Source: Microvirga subterranea (GTDB lineage: Bacteria; Pseudomonadota; Alphaproteobacteria; Rhizobiales; Beijerinckiaceae). From it: a DNA stretch of 64,000 nucleotides. The DNA lies in assembly GCF_003350535.1 (NCBI RefSeq), contig NZ_QQBB01000007.1, positions 124,001-188,000 on the forward strand, in the 5' to 3' direction. Below the pieces are notes generated by a model. It worked only from the letters and a program-made list of their open reading frames with translations. It was not told the DNA's origin and ran no database searches. Position numbers and translations under genes: made by a program. This document shows, piece after piece, positions 26,741-35,346 of the stretch (within the stretch, counting starts at the first letter, position 1; every line of letters starts with the position of its first letter).

Positions 26741-27099
26741 TAGGCCCACGGACCGTACTGTCCGGTGCTGCTTCACGCTGTGGTGAACATCGTTGTCTCA
26801 TGCACTTCGCTGGCGACCTCCAAGCCATTCGGGGATGGGCGCGGCCGAACCGAGTCGAAATTCAAGGATGTACCACTCCTTAGCAACTGAGAACGCGGCG
26901 TCAGGCCGGCCGCCTGTCTAGCCGGGAACGTATGCGATCATGCGATGCTGTCCAGCAGAGAACACTCGTCTTCCCCTCCGATTTTTGGGGCCTCGCTGCG
27001 GGCTCTGGATGGGCGGGGACCCTCTCACGCTGATACCAACTTAGCGCGCAGCGCAGGGTCCGGTCGATGCCCTGATGGAGGATAGATCCGTGGCTTTCG
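26741..27099. other. gap without a recognised gene
   Basis: This 359-bp stretch between the last module gene and the decayed AAA+ fragment has no convincing coding frame and no clear hairpin or repeat. It is probably debris from a duplicated copy of the cluster, because recognisable AAA+ sequence begins just after it. Confidence 0.4.
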
Positions 27100-27444
27100 A
27101 TGGTATGTCCTGAGAGGTTGGCGAGCCATTATGTGCGGGCGCCCTGTGACGCTTCCCATGTCAGTTGGGTGGTGGCCGCTAACTTGATCGACGGCCTCTC
27201 GAGGCCATCAAGGGACCGTTGCCGTGTCATCCACTTTCCGGAGCCCGGGCGGGAGCGCCTCCCGATCTTTGCTCGCCAGCTTGTCATCGAGCTCGTTGCT
27301 GAGCAGGAATTGTATCAACGTTGGGCCCACTCCCACGACGTAGCCGACATGAAAGCGGTTGAGCAGGCGTGTACGGGAGGGTCACTGCGTACACTGCGGC
27401 GGATGATTGAGCTGATTGCGGCATTGAGGACCATAAGTCGCTGA
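27100..27444 (+). pseudogene. C-terminal fragment of a second copy of the AAA+ ATPase
   Basis: A 114-codon frame whose product aligns with the last ~115 residues of the AAA+ protein at 22762-24366: YVRAPCDASHVSWVVAAN matches YVQAPCDLSYVTWVMTAN, and RDRCRVIHFPEPGRERLP matches RDRCRVIPFPEPGQDHLP. The ending GGSLRTLRRMIELI matches GGSLRKLRRVIEVI. The Walker A and B motifs are absent, so it cannot be an active ATPase. It shows that the cluster was once duplicated, or that a related locus was lost here. Confidence 0.8.
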
Positions 27445-27666
27445 CTTGCATTCAAAATCGAGCGGTCGCTGTAGATCACATGTGCGAAAAGCAGTCGTCC
27501 GTCAGGAGGGATGTCGCGAGCAACAGGCGGCCAAACAATTGTTGGTAGCTCGCTTCCAATGAAGACGCTATGGGAATTCAAACAGTTTGCGTGACCGATA
27601 TGGTCTAGTTCACGCAAGCCGACGCTGCTGCACTACCTCTGCCGCGACTATCTGATTGACGTGCTA

Positions 27667-28512
27667 GGGGGTGTGGACATTCATTTGAGGGCCATGAAGC
27701 TGGCGGCGAGATAGATCATGGCTGAGAAGCTCAGATCGGTCTTGTCGTAGCGGGTGGCGATGCGGCGGAACTGCTTCAAATCACAAAAGAAGTTCTCGAC
27801 CAGATGCCGCCAGCGGTACATGGCAAAGTCACACGCGATTGGCTTCGCACGATTGGCTTTGGGCGGAATGACAGCGGTCGCCCCACGGGCATCCAGCTCC
27901 TGGCGTAGCGCATCATTGTCGAAGCCCTTGTCGGCGATCAGCGCACCAATCTCGATCCCATCGAGCAGGGGCTCTGCCCCGACGCTGTCATGGCGCTGCC
28001 CCGGCAGTAGCAGAAGGTGCGCCAGATTGCCGAGTGCATCCACCAGGGCCACGATCTTGGTGGTCAAGCCGCCGCGCGAACGCCCGATGGCCTGAGCACA
28101 AGTCCCCCTTTAGCGCCCGTCCCGTGCTGGTGGACGCGGATGATCGTGCCGTCGATGAGCGCGTACTCGAAATCAGGATCGCCTGAGAGCGCGTGGAAGA
28201 TGTGCTCAAGCACGCTGTCTGAGCCCGCCGGCGAAAGCGGCGGAAGACTGTATTCCAGTTCCCGAATATCGCGGGCAGGTCCCGCCAGGGCGCCCCGGTG
28301 TGCACCATCCACAGCACCGCCTCCAGGAACAGGCGGTTATCCGCGCCCGAGCGGCCGGGATCACCGGCCTTGCCGGGCAGCAACGACGCGACGCGGGCCC
28401 ACTGCTCATCCTTCAGCACCAAACGGTTCAAAACTGACCTCCAGTTTGCAGTCTTGAATCAGATCCCAACCGGTGCGGGAATCCCTCAGGTCACCTGAAT
28501 GTCCACACGCCT
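27667..28512 (-). mobile_element. IS5-family (IS427-like) insertion sequence, about 0.85 kb
   Basis: Terminal inverted repeats are clear: the left end from 27671 reads GTGTGGACATTCATTTGA and the right end (reverse complement from 28508) reads GTGTGGACATTCAGGTGA, 16 of 18 matching. A TA dinucleotide lies outside each end (27665-27666 and 28513-28514), fitting the 2-bp duplication of IS427-type elements. The right junction falls inside the stop codon of the neighbouring 160-residue gene. The outermost few bases are uncertain. Confidence 0.85.
27681..28431 (-). pseudogene. IS5-family DDE transposase, in three reading frames
   Basis: The transposase is spread over three frames. The N-terminal part (28431 to about 28250) gives MNRLVLKDEQWARVASLLPG...GNWNTVFRRFRR. 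The middle part (about 28250-28110) gives SVLEHIFHALSGDPDFEYAL with the first catalytic Asp in LIDGTII. The last part (to 27681) gives SRGGLTTKIVALVDALG, IADKGFDNDA (second Asp) and RHLVENFFCDLKQFRR (Glu). Each transition is a -1 shift. The second occurs at AAAGGGGG, a plausible slippery site, so it might be programmed; the first looks like a base deletion. Probably inactive. Confidence 0.75.
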
Positions 28513-28994
28513 TAGTCCGAACTACCCTTGTCGCGAGCCACATTCGAATCAATCCTGAACTGGATGATGCTCGATTCTGGGATAGCTCCTAGCCTTCCAA
28601 GTTCGTCGCGTATGCTCTGGTACTGCGAGAAAAAACGCGCCCACCCAGCGACCCCACCAGCCTCTCCGATCGCCAAAAGCATGGCCTTATGAGATGCGAG
28701 TAGGATTTGAACTTGCCGCTTGCGCTCTGCAAGTTGGTGTTCGGTCGCCTCGAGCTTTCGGGCCAGATCGGCCATCGATTGCTTGCTGGCGGCTTCCAAG
28801 TGTAAGCGAAACTGGGTTTGTCGGACCGCTCCGTCTGAAACCTTCTTTGTGCGGTCCTTATTCCTAGTGATTGTTGATGTTGAACATCCGATGCGCTTGG
28901 CAATCGCGCGAGCGGTCACGTTCTCATTCGATAGCAGCAGTTCCTTGATGATGTATGGCAATTGTTCGTCAACGGAGTGGTTCTTAGAAGCCAT
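28512..28994 (-). CDS. small HTH/coiled-coil protein of the recombinase operon (TnpC-like)
   Basis: A 160-residue protein. The N-terminal part has an HTH (VTARAIAKRIGCSTSTITRNK, about residues 25-45), and the middle is a long charged helix (SMADLARKLEATEHQLAERKRQVQILLA) likely to form a coiled coil. In Tn554-type elements a small protein, TnpC, follows the two recombinases and assists transposition; position, size and helical nature agree. The start overlaps the stop of the 792-residue recombinase by 11 bp. The IS5-family element is inserted at its stop codon, which still reads TAA. Confidence 0.72.
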   Translation of the reverse strand: MASKNHSVDEQLPYIIKELLLSNENVTARAIAKRIGCSTSTITRNKDRTKKVSDGAVRQTQFRLHLEAASKQSMADLARKLEATEHQLAERKRQVQILLASHKAMLLAIGEAGGVAGWARFFSQYQSIRDELGRLGAIPESSIIQFRIDSNVARDKGSSD

Positions 28995-31362
28995 CGAGTG
29001 GCGTCCTCCTGCTTGGTACGCCCGCTACAGCGGACAGATCCGGACCGTCCGGGAATGGGTGACGTCCTGGGCGTGTACCCTTTGCTGCACGAACGTTCAT
29101 CAGCTTGCGCTGTGCGTCTGCAAGCTGGTTCTCTCTCCCCACCGAGCCGATAGGCCGTCGTTCAATTGCTGCGATCGCGGCTGTCAGTTGCCGTTCCATC
29201 AGGTCGAGATTCCGTTCATGTTCGCCATTCTGGGATAGAACCAAGCTTCGACAGCCATTGAAGCACTCGAGATGCTTAGGACAGGGGTCCACAGTAAACG
29301 AGTTGACGCAGTACCCATAAGGCGTCGCGTGGAAGCCGTCGGCCTCTACTGCGAGGAACTCAAGGGCAGCGTCCTCACCGTGGACCTGTTGAACCCGCTC
29401 AAACTCATGAGTAATCGGACCTCTTACCCGTCCTGACTTGATCAACTTCAATGCTTGCTGAGCTTTCGCTGGCAACATGGTGGCCTTACTGGGCAGCTCG
29501 ATTGCATCTAAGTCCTCCGCTAGGCTGCGGTGATCATAGGTATAGCTCTGACGAACGCTTCGTCGATTGAAGCGCTTCGTGATGATGGTATCAGCAAGGC
29601 CTAACCTGAAAAGCTCGGTGTTCTGGAGATGTCGAAGTGCGTGGGTATTGGTCAAGGAAAGGGCGCGATCCTCCTCAGTCCGGCCATAACGCGTGAAAAG
29701 GCTAGCATTCTTCGAGCCGAGCGCTCGCCTGAAATCGTCGTCGTCGATTGTTCCTATTGCGAAGTATCTGTTCACATCGAGTATGTTCCCATTCCGCTCT
29801 TCAGCCAACGCGGCCTTAGGTGCGAGGAGCAGCATTTCGTATGGGTACAGACGGCGCCCGCCAGTTAACTGATGAGGGTCCACATCCGGGAGCTTGCGGG
29901 GCATTGCCTCCCGAACGGCTTTTTCGAGTTCACCGACCCGAACATAGGCATCTATCCATCGTACCGGGCCGTTCCAAGCTGATCCATCAGCCTTTCGAGC
30001 GGGGAACAGGATCCCATGATCACCTACCGCGCGAAAGCCGAACTGATGGAAATAGTTCACGGCATACTTTCGCAGGCGATGCGCAGGACGCAGTTGTGTT
30101 TCCCAAAGTCTATCGAGGATTTCAGGAGCGAACGTCCGCTTGTACTCTGCGACCAAGTCCTCGGGCAGTTGGTCGTCGAGTAAGCGCAAATCCCCGCTTA
30201 GCCTCGGATAGAATTCACCAACGGGTACCAGATCGGCCAGGTCAAACTCAGGAAATAGCCTACCCGTCTCTGTCTGCTGTTTGAGGCGACGCCGCAGCGG
30301 TTCGGTACGTCGCAATATCCCGTCAAATGCTTCCTCAATGATTGGCTCAAAGATTTGTGGGACAGGTTGCTCCGCTTCGAACAGTACTTGGCTATCTTCA
30401 TTTCTTCCCCGTTGCTTCGCGGCGAAGTGGCGCAAGATGAGAGCCTCGGAGATCCCGCCAATCTCCCCGGCAGGACGACCGTCGCTGGTCACGAACTTCT
30501 TTACTCGGCGCCAGTCTGCCGGGAGGGTGCAGGACTCAGAGATGCGGAACCCACAACAAATTTGGATCTTCGCATGATCGAACCGCAACGTGTCGAGGTA
30601 AGTCTGCGGCTGTTCAGTAAATGCGATGCGCACTAATTCCCAGAAAGCCCGCATCTCAGGCAGTTTCTCGGCCGATTTTCTGTCCTCAAGACGGCTTCGG
30701 AGGTCTGCTTGGCCTGGGGGCATTCTCTTCCCCGGGCTTCCAATCTGAGCTCGTGGCTTTCCATCTAGGGCAAGTGGCAGGAGCGGTGCGTTGCTAGCAA
30801 GGAAGGAGCGGTCGAAAAGCTGCGCCACCGCAGTCTCAACCCCAGCACGCTCCGACTCTCCGATTTTGGAGGCAATCCGGAGCGCTGTGCGGACGTGGTC
30901 TACTGTTAAGAGCCAGGGTACTACGTCCGTTGCACCCGCCGCCAGGATCCGGAGGGGCCTCAGGCGTCGGTCATAGAGAGTGCCTGGCCGATTCTTCTTG
31001 ATGAACACCCAATCAACGGCAACTGCGAGCAGGAAATCGACCCATCTTGAGTCGAGACCACGTTGTTGGATGGGCGCCTTGCCAACGGCAATACGTTCCT
31101 CGTTAAGCAAAGAAAGCGCGCGACGGTCGGCTCCAAGATCTCGCAAGCGGCCCTTTTTTGCCATAGGAGCACCAGTGGCACGATCAAGATCCCAGACTTG
31201 GTCTTCATCGATCCGCCCGCTTTCATCAATGATCAATGCCCAAAGTAGGCCCTTTGATGCAGCTATTTCCTTTGAGGTTTGAACGAACCTATCAAAATTC
31301 TTGTTCCGTTGCACTTCTTGCTTCCCCGTCGATTTCAGTGATGATTTGCTTGGCAGCCTCAA
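28984..31362 (-). CDS. large tyrosine recombinase (third of trio)
   Basis: A 792-residue tyrosine recombinase. The catalytic residues are recognisable in the second half: Arg in CCGFRISESCTLPAD, His and Arg in THALRHLQNTELF, and the late segment RFNRRSVRQSYTYDH with the probable Tyr nucleophile. A cysteine cluster (CPKHLECFNGC) follows near residue 705, like the C-terminal part of Tn554 TnpB. The start is a TTG at 31362 with AAGAAGGA 5 bp upstream; it overlaps the previous gene by 71 bp. A GTG at 31314 is an alternative. Long N-terminal region of unknown role. Confidence 0.83.
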   Translation of the reverse strand: MRLPSKSSLKSTGKQEVQRNKNFDRFVQTSKEIAASKGLLWALIIDESGRIDEDQVWDLDRATGAPMAKKGRLRDLGADRRALSLLNEERIAVGKAPIQQRGLDSRWVDFLLAVAVDWVFIKKNRPGTLYDRRLRPLRILAAGATDVVPWLLTVDHVRTALRIASKIGESERAGVETAVAQLFDRSFLASNAPLLPLALDGKPRAQIGSPGKRMPPGQADLRSRLEDRKSAEKLPEMRAFWELVRIAFTEQPQTYLDTLRFDHAKIQICCGFRISESCTLPADWRRVKKFVTSDGRPAGEIGGISEALILRHFAAKQRGRNEDSQVLFEAEQPVPQIFEPIIEEAFDGILRRTEPLRRRLKQQTETGRLFPEFDLADLVPVGEFYPRLSGDLRLLDDQLPEDLVAEYKRTFAPEILDRLWETQLRPAHRLRKYAVNYFHQFGFRAVGDHGILFPARKADGSAWNGPVRWIDAYVRVGELEKAVREAMPRKLPDVDPHQLTGGRRLYPYEMLLLAPKAALAEERNGNILDVNRYFAIGTIDDDDFRRALGSKNASLFTRYGRTEEDRALSLTNTHALRHLQNTELFRLGLADTIITKRFNRRSVRQSYTYDHRSLAEDLDAIELPSKATMLPAKAQQALKLIKSGRVRGPITHEFERVQQVHGEDAALEFLAVEADGFHATPYGYCVNSFTVDPCPKHLECFNGCRSLVLSQNGEHERNLDLMERQLTAAIAAIERRPIGSVGRENQLADAQRKLMNVRAAKGTRPGRHPFPDGPDLSAVAGVPSRRTPLDGF

Positions 31363-32854
31363 TTGTCCTTCTTAATTGTGTGTAGGCTGGGGATCCCGCT
31401 TCTCCATGGGAAGCTTGAAAGAAATGAGTAACGACGGGATACAGCGAGTCACAAACCTCCTTGTGAACCTGAACGTCGCGGACGGGCAGAAACTTTCGGC
31501 ACCCATAGCAAGACAGGACAGGGTTCTTCGTACAGAGAGACTGCCCCAGCTCACATATCCCGATTCCGGCGATTGGCACTCCATGAGGGACGGCACCAAT
31601 CTGGTGGTCCAGCGGACGGTCCAGAAGAGTTGCGGAGTCGATGGTCCTCGTTCTGTGGATATTGACGATCGTTGAGTAAACCGTCGACGTAGCGAGCGCC
31701 TTGTTCACTCGCTCGGCCTGGGTGGCTGACTCGCGATAATAGAGGATCGCAGTCCTCGTGTTGTTGTGCCCCAACAACTCAGCAAGCTCCTCATGGGACG
31801 CGCCCGCATCGGCCATACGCTGCGCCGCGGTGTGGCGCAGTTGGGTTGCATTCCTCGGGCAGGGTAGGAGCTCAGCCGTCAGGCTTCGGATCAAAAGACT
31901 AACGGCACCCGGCGAAAGGCCGAAGAATGACTGATCGACGGCGTCAGGCCCGATCAGCCACAAGGGCTTCGCTTGGCGGGCAGCCGAGAGTTGCCTGTAC
32001 AGCACAGCCCAATCGCGCCTTATCTTGCGCATCATTGCTACCCTGTCCTTCTCATTGGCCTGTTTCTCGCGGTGAAACCGCACGTGTACGATAGGACCGT
32101 CTGTCACTGGATCGTTCGGAAGCCGAATGAGGACGTCGGTTGTTTTCACCCTTGCAATCTGGAGAGGGCGCATTGCATGTTGAAATGCAGCTATCAGAAC
32201 GCACGCACCTCTTAAGGTAATTGGATCCAATTCCGTGGAACTGGCCGATGCGCTCAGATCATCCAGGTAGTTGATTAGGGTGAGTTCCTCGCTAGCGCTC
32301 AGAAACGTATCTGCGGATCGGATTGAGGAGTAAAGATCTGCCTTTGGCCCGGCAAAGGATGAGACGAAGTCCAGATATCCGGGACCAAGGTATCCTAGAT
32401 CCATCTCGCACAGGTAGAATAGAAAGCGCTTCAGACCCGTTGATCTTTTGCCATCCTCAATGAGTGCCGGAAGGACCTTGGAGTGCCAAAAATGCTTCAG
32501 ATCGAGAGGGCGTAGCTCAAACGGAGCGAGGACGAACTCCTCAGTGCGGCATGTTACGAACCAGAGGAGATCCCGACAAGTATCGCCGACCGTGGCGGGC
32601 GCGTACTTTCGAAGGCACCAAGCAAGCACTCTCCGCATCAGATCGCGTACACTTGATGGAAAACTTGATAAATGCAGTATCTCGCTGGTTCCACGGGAGT
32701 GAACCCGCCAGTGGTCATTCGTTGCGGGAGATGGAATGGAGTAGTATTGCTCCGTATATGGATCGATATAGCGTATTGTGGATGGTAGGTCAGGAAGGCT
32801 CTCAAGCTCGGCACGAACCCGCTGGCCAACTCCGAGGTTTGAACGATGCATCAC
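31292..32854 (-). CDS. tyrosine recombinase (second of trio)
   Basis: A 520-residue tyrosine recombinase. Catalytic motifs: Arg in AFQHAMRPLQIARV, ATQLRHTAAQRMADAGASHE and ELLGHNNTRTAILYYRES (His and Tyr). The C-terminus has a cysteine cluster (CELGQSLC and CYGC, about residues 437-452) similar in form to the one in the third recombinase. Start and previous stop overlap as ATGA at 32851-32854, so translation is coupled. Together with its neighbours it forms a multi-recombinase mobile-element operon. Confidence 0.9.
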   Translation of the reverse strand: MMHRSNLGVGQRVRAELESLPDLPSTIRYIDPYTEQYYSIPSPATNDHWRVHSRGTSEILHLSSFPSSVRDLMRRVLAWCLRKYAPATVGDTCRDLLWFVTCRTEEFVLAPFELRPLDLKHFWHSKVLPALIEDGKRSTGLKRFLFYLCEMDLGYLGPGYLDFVSSFAGPKADLYSSIRSADTFLSASEELTLINYLDDLSASASSTELDPITLRGACVLIAAFQHAMRPLQIARVKTTDVLIRLPNDPVTDGPIVHVRFHREKQANEKDRVAMMRKIRRDWAVLYRQLSAARQAKPLWLIGPDAVDQSFFGLSPGAVSLLIRSLTAELLPCPRNATQLRHTAAQRMADAGASHEELAELLGHNNTRTAILYYRESATQAERVNKALATSTVYSTIVNIHRTRTIDSATLLDRPLDHQIGAVPHGVPIAGIGICELGQSLCTKNPVLSCYGCRKFLPVRDVQVHKEVCDSLYPVVTHFFQASHGEAGSPAYTQLRRTIEAAKQIITEIDGEARSATEQEF

Positions 32855-34071
32855 TCGGCCCTGCTCTCGAGTGCCCTGAGCTGGTCTATGTGAGCATCAA
32901 GCCTTCTGTCCCAAACCGTAGCCAGCCGATCTTCGAAGTAGGCTCGGGAGTAATGCCGTGGCATCTCTGAGTCTGTAGTCCAGCCGAAGAATGCTCGAAG
33001 CTTGGCCAAAGCGACATCCATGCTCTCACCGGCATCAAGAAATTCTGTCAGCCGCACAACTGCGCATGTATGTCGTAGATCGTGAGGGGTGACGCTCTCC
33101 TTGCGCCGGAAATCCCAAAGTGCCTTCTTTGCTGCGACAGATAATCGTTCGGACAATTTGGCAAAGATGAGATTTATCATCGGCAGAGAGAGCGGTTTCT
33201 TCTTTTGCGATGCAAATAAGAAGCTATGGCTCTGATGATCGCGATAGTTCTCCGTGTAGAGTTCGATTAGGCTCACCAATTCATCAGATATTGGAATCTG
33301 GCGGGTGGAGAGCGGAGTTTTCATTCCAGGGCGCGCATAACGCGGGTCGTGGGGCTCGTACGGGTTCTCAGACACATTGATCCAAAAGCGAACCTCTCCT
33401 GTCCTTGGATCTATGCCTTCCTTGATCGCGTCTAATGCAAGAATGCCCCCCTCGCTCCGCCGGAGACCTTCGTGCAGCAACAGTTTATACAACGGGAAGT
33501 TGCGGTAGGCGATATCCTCGCTCCTGAACGGATTGCGTCTGGAACTTGGGTATAACAGTTCGTCCAGATCTTCGACGACAGCGGACGGCAGCGCCCGCAG
33601 TGTTTTCGTTCCGGCTTTGTAGCTAGGTTTGATGTCACTGTAGAGCTTGTCCAGTTTGTTGAGGCGCTCATGAAGGGCGTCCATGCCTGGGATGTTCGGC
33701 GTCTGGAGCACTCGCTCAAGCGTGGTCCTCACGAACTGGTACGCCTCGCGCCAGGCTTGGTTTCCGCCGGCACCCTCGTCCAGACCACGGTTTCGGAGTT
33801 CCACGAAGTAGCCTTCGAGGACAGTCGCAAGGCGCTTGAGATCGGCGTCCGCGAGGAGACTGTCGAGGCAATCTGAGCCGAGCCGCCTCTCGACGGCCAA
33901 GTAGAACTTCTCAATGCTCGCTTGCCATCGCTGCTGCGTGGAGAGCGATTTACCAGCGCCGTCGAGAGCTACCCAAGCGGTCAGCCAGTATCTAGGAAGG
34001 CCATATGAGTCGACCCGAATAGGGCCGGAAAGTGACGGGGGAAGCAGGTCCTCGCGCAAGTGGATGCGCAT
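32851..34071 (-). CDS. tyrosine recombinase (first of trio)
   Basis: A 406-residue recombinase. The N-terminal part is a SAM-like core-binding domain (LSTQQRWQASIEKFYLAVER). Catalytic motifs: HEGLRRSEGGILAL (Arg), TPHDLRHTCAVVRL (His, Arg) and FFGWTTDSEMPRHYSRAYFED (Trp in place of the usual late His, then Tyr). The size fits TnpA of Tn554-like transposons or RitA of recombinase-trio elements. A GGGGAG site lies just upstream, inside the end of the small upstream frame. Confidence 0.92.
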   Translation of the reverse strand: MRIHLREDLLPPSLSGPIRVDSYGLPRYWLTAWVALDGAGKSLSTQQRWQASIEKFYLAVERRLGSDCLDSLLADADLKRLATVLEGYFVELRNRGLDEGAGGNQAWREAYQFVRTTLERVLQTPNIPGMDALHERLNKLDKLYSDIKPSYKAGTKTLRALPSAVVEDLDELLYPSSRRNPFRSEDIAYRNFPLYKLLLHEGLRRSEGGILALDAIKEGIDPRTGEVRFWINVSENPYEPHDPRYARPGMKTPLSTRQIPISDELVSLIELYTENYRDHQSHSFLFASQKKKPLSLPMINLIFAKLSERLSVAAKKALWDFRRKESVTPHDLRHTCAVVRLTEFLDAGESMDVALAKLRAFFGWTTDSEMPRHYSRAYFEDRLATVWDRRLDAHIDQLRALESRAE

Positions 34072-34074
34072 GAT

Positions 34075-34314
34075 CTACTCCCCAGTGCTCTGTGTCCGCC
34101 TCACGGCCGAACCCAGCCAACCCTGTGACGCGGTGAACTGCGGGCACGTCGTGCAAGCCCTGACCCGGCATTCGACTCCCTCGACACGCTGGTACAGTTC
34201 GGTTTCGACTGGGTCGGAGGAGGCATCCTCGTTGGGGTCGATGGTGGCACGGTCCTGTAGCGGGACGGCAGGGTGAGCGATCAGGCAAAAGCCGTCGGTT
34301 TCTCTGTAGTGCAT
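34075..34314 (-). CDS. possible small cysteine-containing leader protein of the recombinase operon
   Basis: A 79-residue frame that ends 3 bp before the first recombinase gene. It has a cysteine group (ECRVRACTTCPQF, about residues 49-61) similar in style to the clusters in the two larger recombinases. A GAGG/AGGA-type site precedes its ATG. The recombinase ribosome-binding site lies inside its 3' end, which suggests coupling. It could be a real accessory protein or a leader frame; I recognise no family. Confidence 0.45.
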   Translation of the reverse strand: MHYRETDGFCLIAHPAVPLQDRATIDPNEDASSDPVETELYQRVEGVECRVRACTTCPQFTASQGWLGSAVRRTQSTGE

Positions 34315-34748
34315 TCCTAGACCTCGTCAGTTGAGGTCCTATGCGTGCAGCACAGATGCCTGACAGGGCAAGAGCCCCGGCCGGTGGTGCACGGAAGCCG
34401 CGAATCCTTGTGAAGGATGAGTCTTGCGGAGCTCTTTTGCTCCCTCGGGAGTCCTTTGGGCCTCAGCGGAAAACCGGCCTCTTCCTATGCCAACCGCGCG
34501 CAATTGTTGACAAAGGATTCGCGAGCAAATCACTTTTTTGAGCGAAGCGGGTTATCCACAGGATTTCGGTTTTCTGGGAAGTGGCTCGGCCGGTGCACCT
34601 AGAAGGAGCGGATGATATTGCCGAAAACCAAGGAGGACGAGCGCTGTCATTCTGCAAATTTTCGCCACAGGTAACTCGCCTGGGGTCGTTTCATCCATGT
34701 GGCGCGGGATACCAATTTTAACCCTGGTTCTGTGGTGACCTTTTGATC

Positions 34749-34781
34749 GTGTTGCGTTGCTCAGCCCGCGCAACGCAACAC
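34749..34781. repeat. perfect 12-bp inverted repeat, candidate recombination site
   Basis: Arms GTGTTGCGTTGC (34749-34760) and GCAACGCAACAC (34770-34781) flank a 9-bp spacer. Tyrosine-recombinase core sites have paired inverted arms of about 9-13 bp with a short spacer. It lies about 435 bp upstream of the recombinase operon in non-coding DNA. No T run follows, and the operon points away from it, so a terminator is unlikely. Function inferred. Confidence 0.5.
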
Positions 34782-34851
34782 CGGGGGATGAATTGAGGCG
34801 CAACGATCTCCGCACCCCTCAGGGAAAGAGCAAGGAGGACTTTACTAGGCT

Positions 34852-35001
34852 TCACAATAGCTTGAGTGATTGTGCTTGGATGGCAACACTATCCGGAACT
34901 AGACATTCGGGGATGGTCGGCTGATGCTCCCGTGCGTCGGGAGACGGCTCCCGACGCAGCGCCTTTCTTGAGATTTCCTGAACGGCAAACCTCCGGCTCA
35001 T
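34852..35001 (-). CDS. possible small protein, 49 residues
   Basis: A 49-residue frame starting MSRRFAVQEISRKALRREPS. GGAGG lies 7 bp before its ATG, a good ribosome-binding site for such a short frame. The content is polar and without a known motif. It lies in the 1.3-kb stretch 34315-35648, whose other contents are the inverted repeat at 34749-34781 and a Fnr-like site at 35347-35360; I see no other gene there. Confidence 0.33.
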   Translation of the reverse strand: MSRRFAVQEISRKALRREPSPDAREHQPTIPECLVPDSVAIQAQSLKLL

Positions 35002-35346
35002 GATCCTGCCTCCGGCGAAGAAGCGCCAGGAGGCCCGGGTTGCGGGGCGTTTGCTCCCGCAAGATGTCCGGCGTGGTTGGACAGAGCGGTTTCCCCTGCA
35101 TGGAAGCCGCTCTTTTCTTGTTCCTTCGTCCCGACGTGCATTCCGGAGGCGAACCGGATCCGCTGCGCCGAACGCCGCTCCCGCCGGAGCGGCTGCTTGG
35201 CCTGATTGACGTGCCATCCTGATCGACAGGCGCACCGGGCGACCTCCATCCACGCGATCGTGATCCTCGCTGGGCCGCGCAGGGCCGGGATGTCCGAATG
35301 CATCTCCGATCGCATCATCGGGGGCCGCTCGTGCGCGCGACGAAGT

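Noticed and set aside
34552-34560. TTATCCACA, a perfect DnaA box, as a sign of a replication origin
   Set aside because: It is a single copy with no clustered boxes, no AT-rich unwinding region and no replication gene nearby; one such 9-mer is expected by chance.
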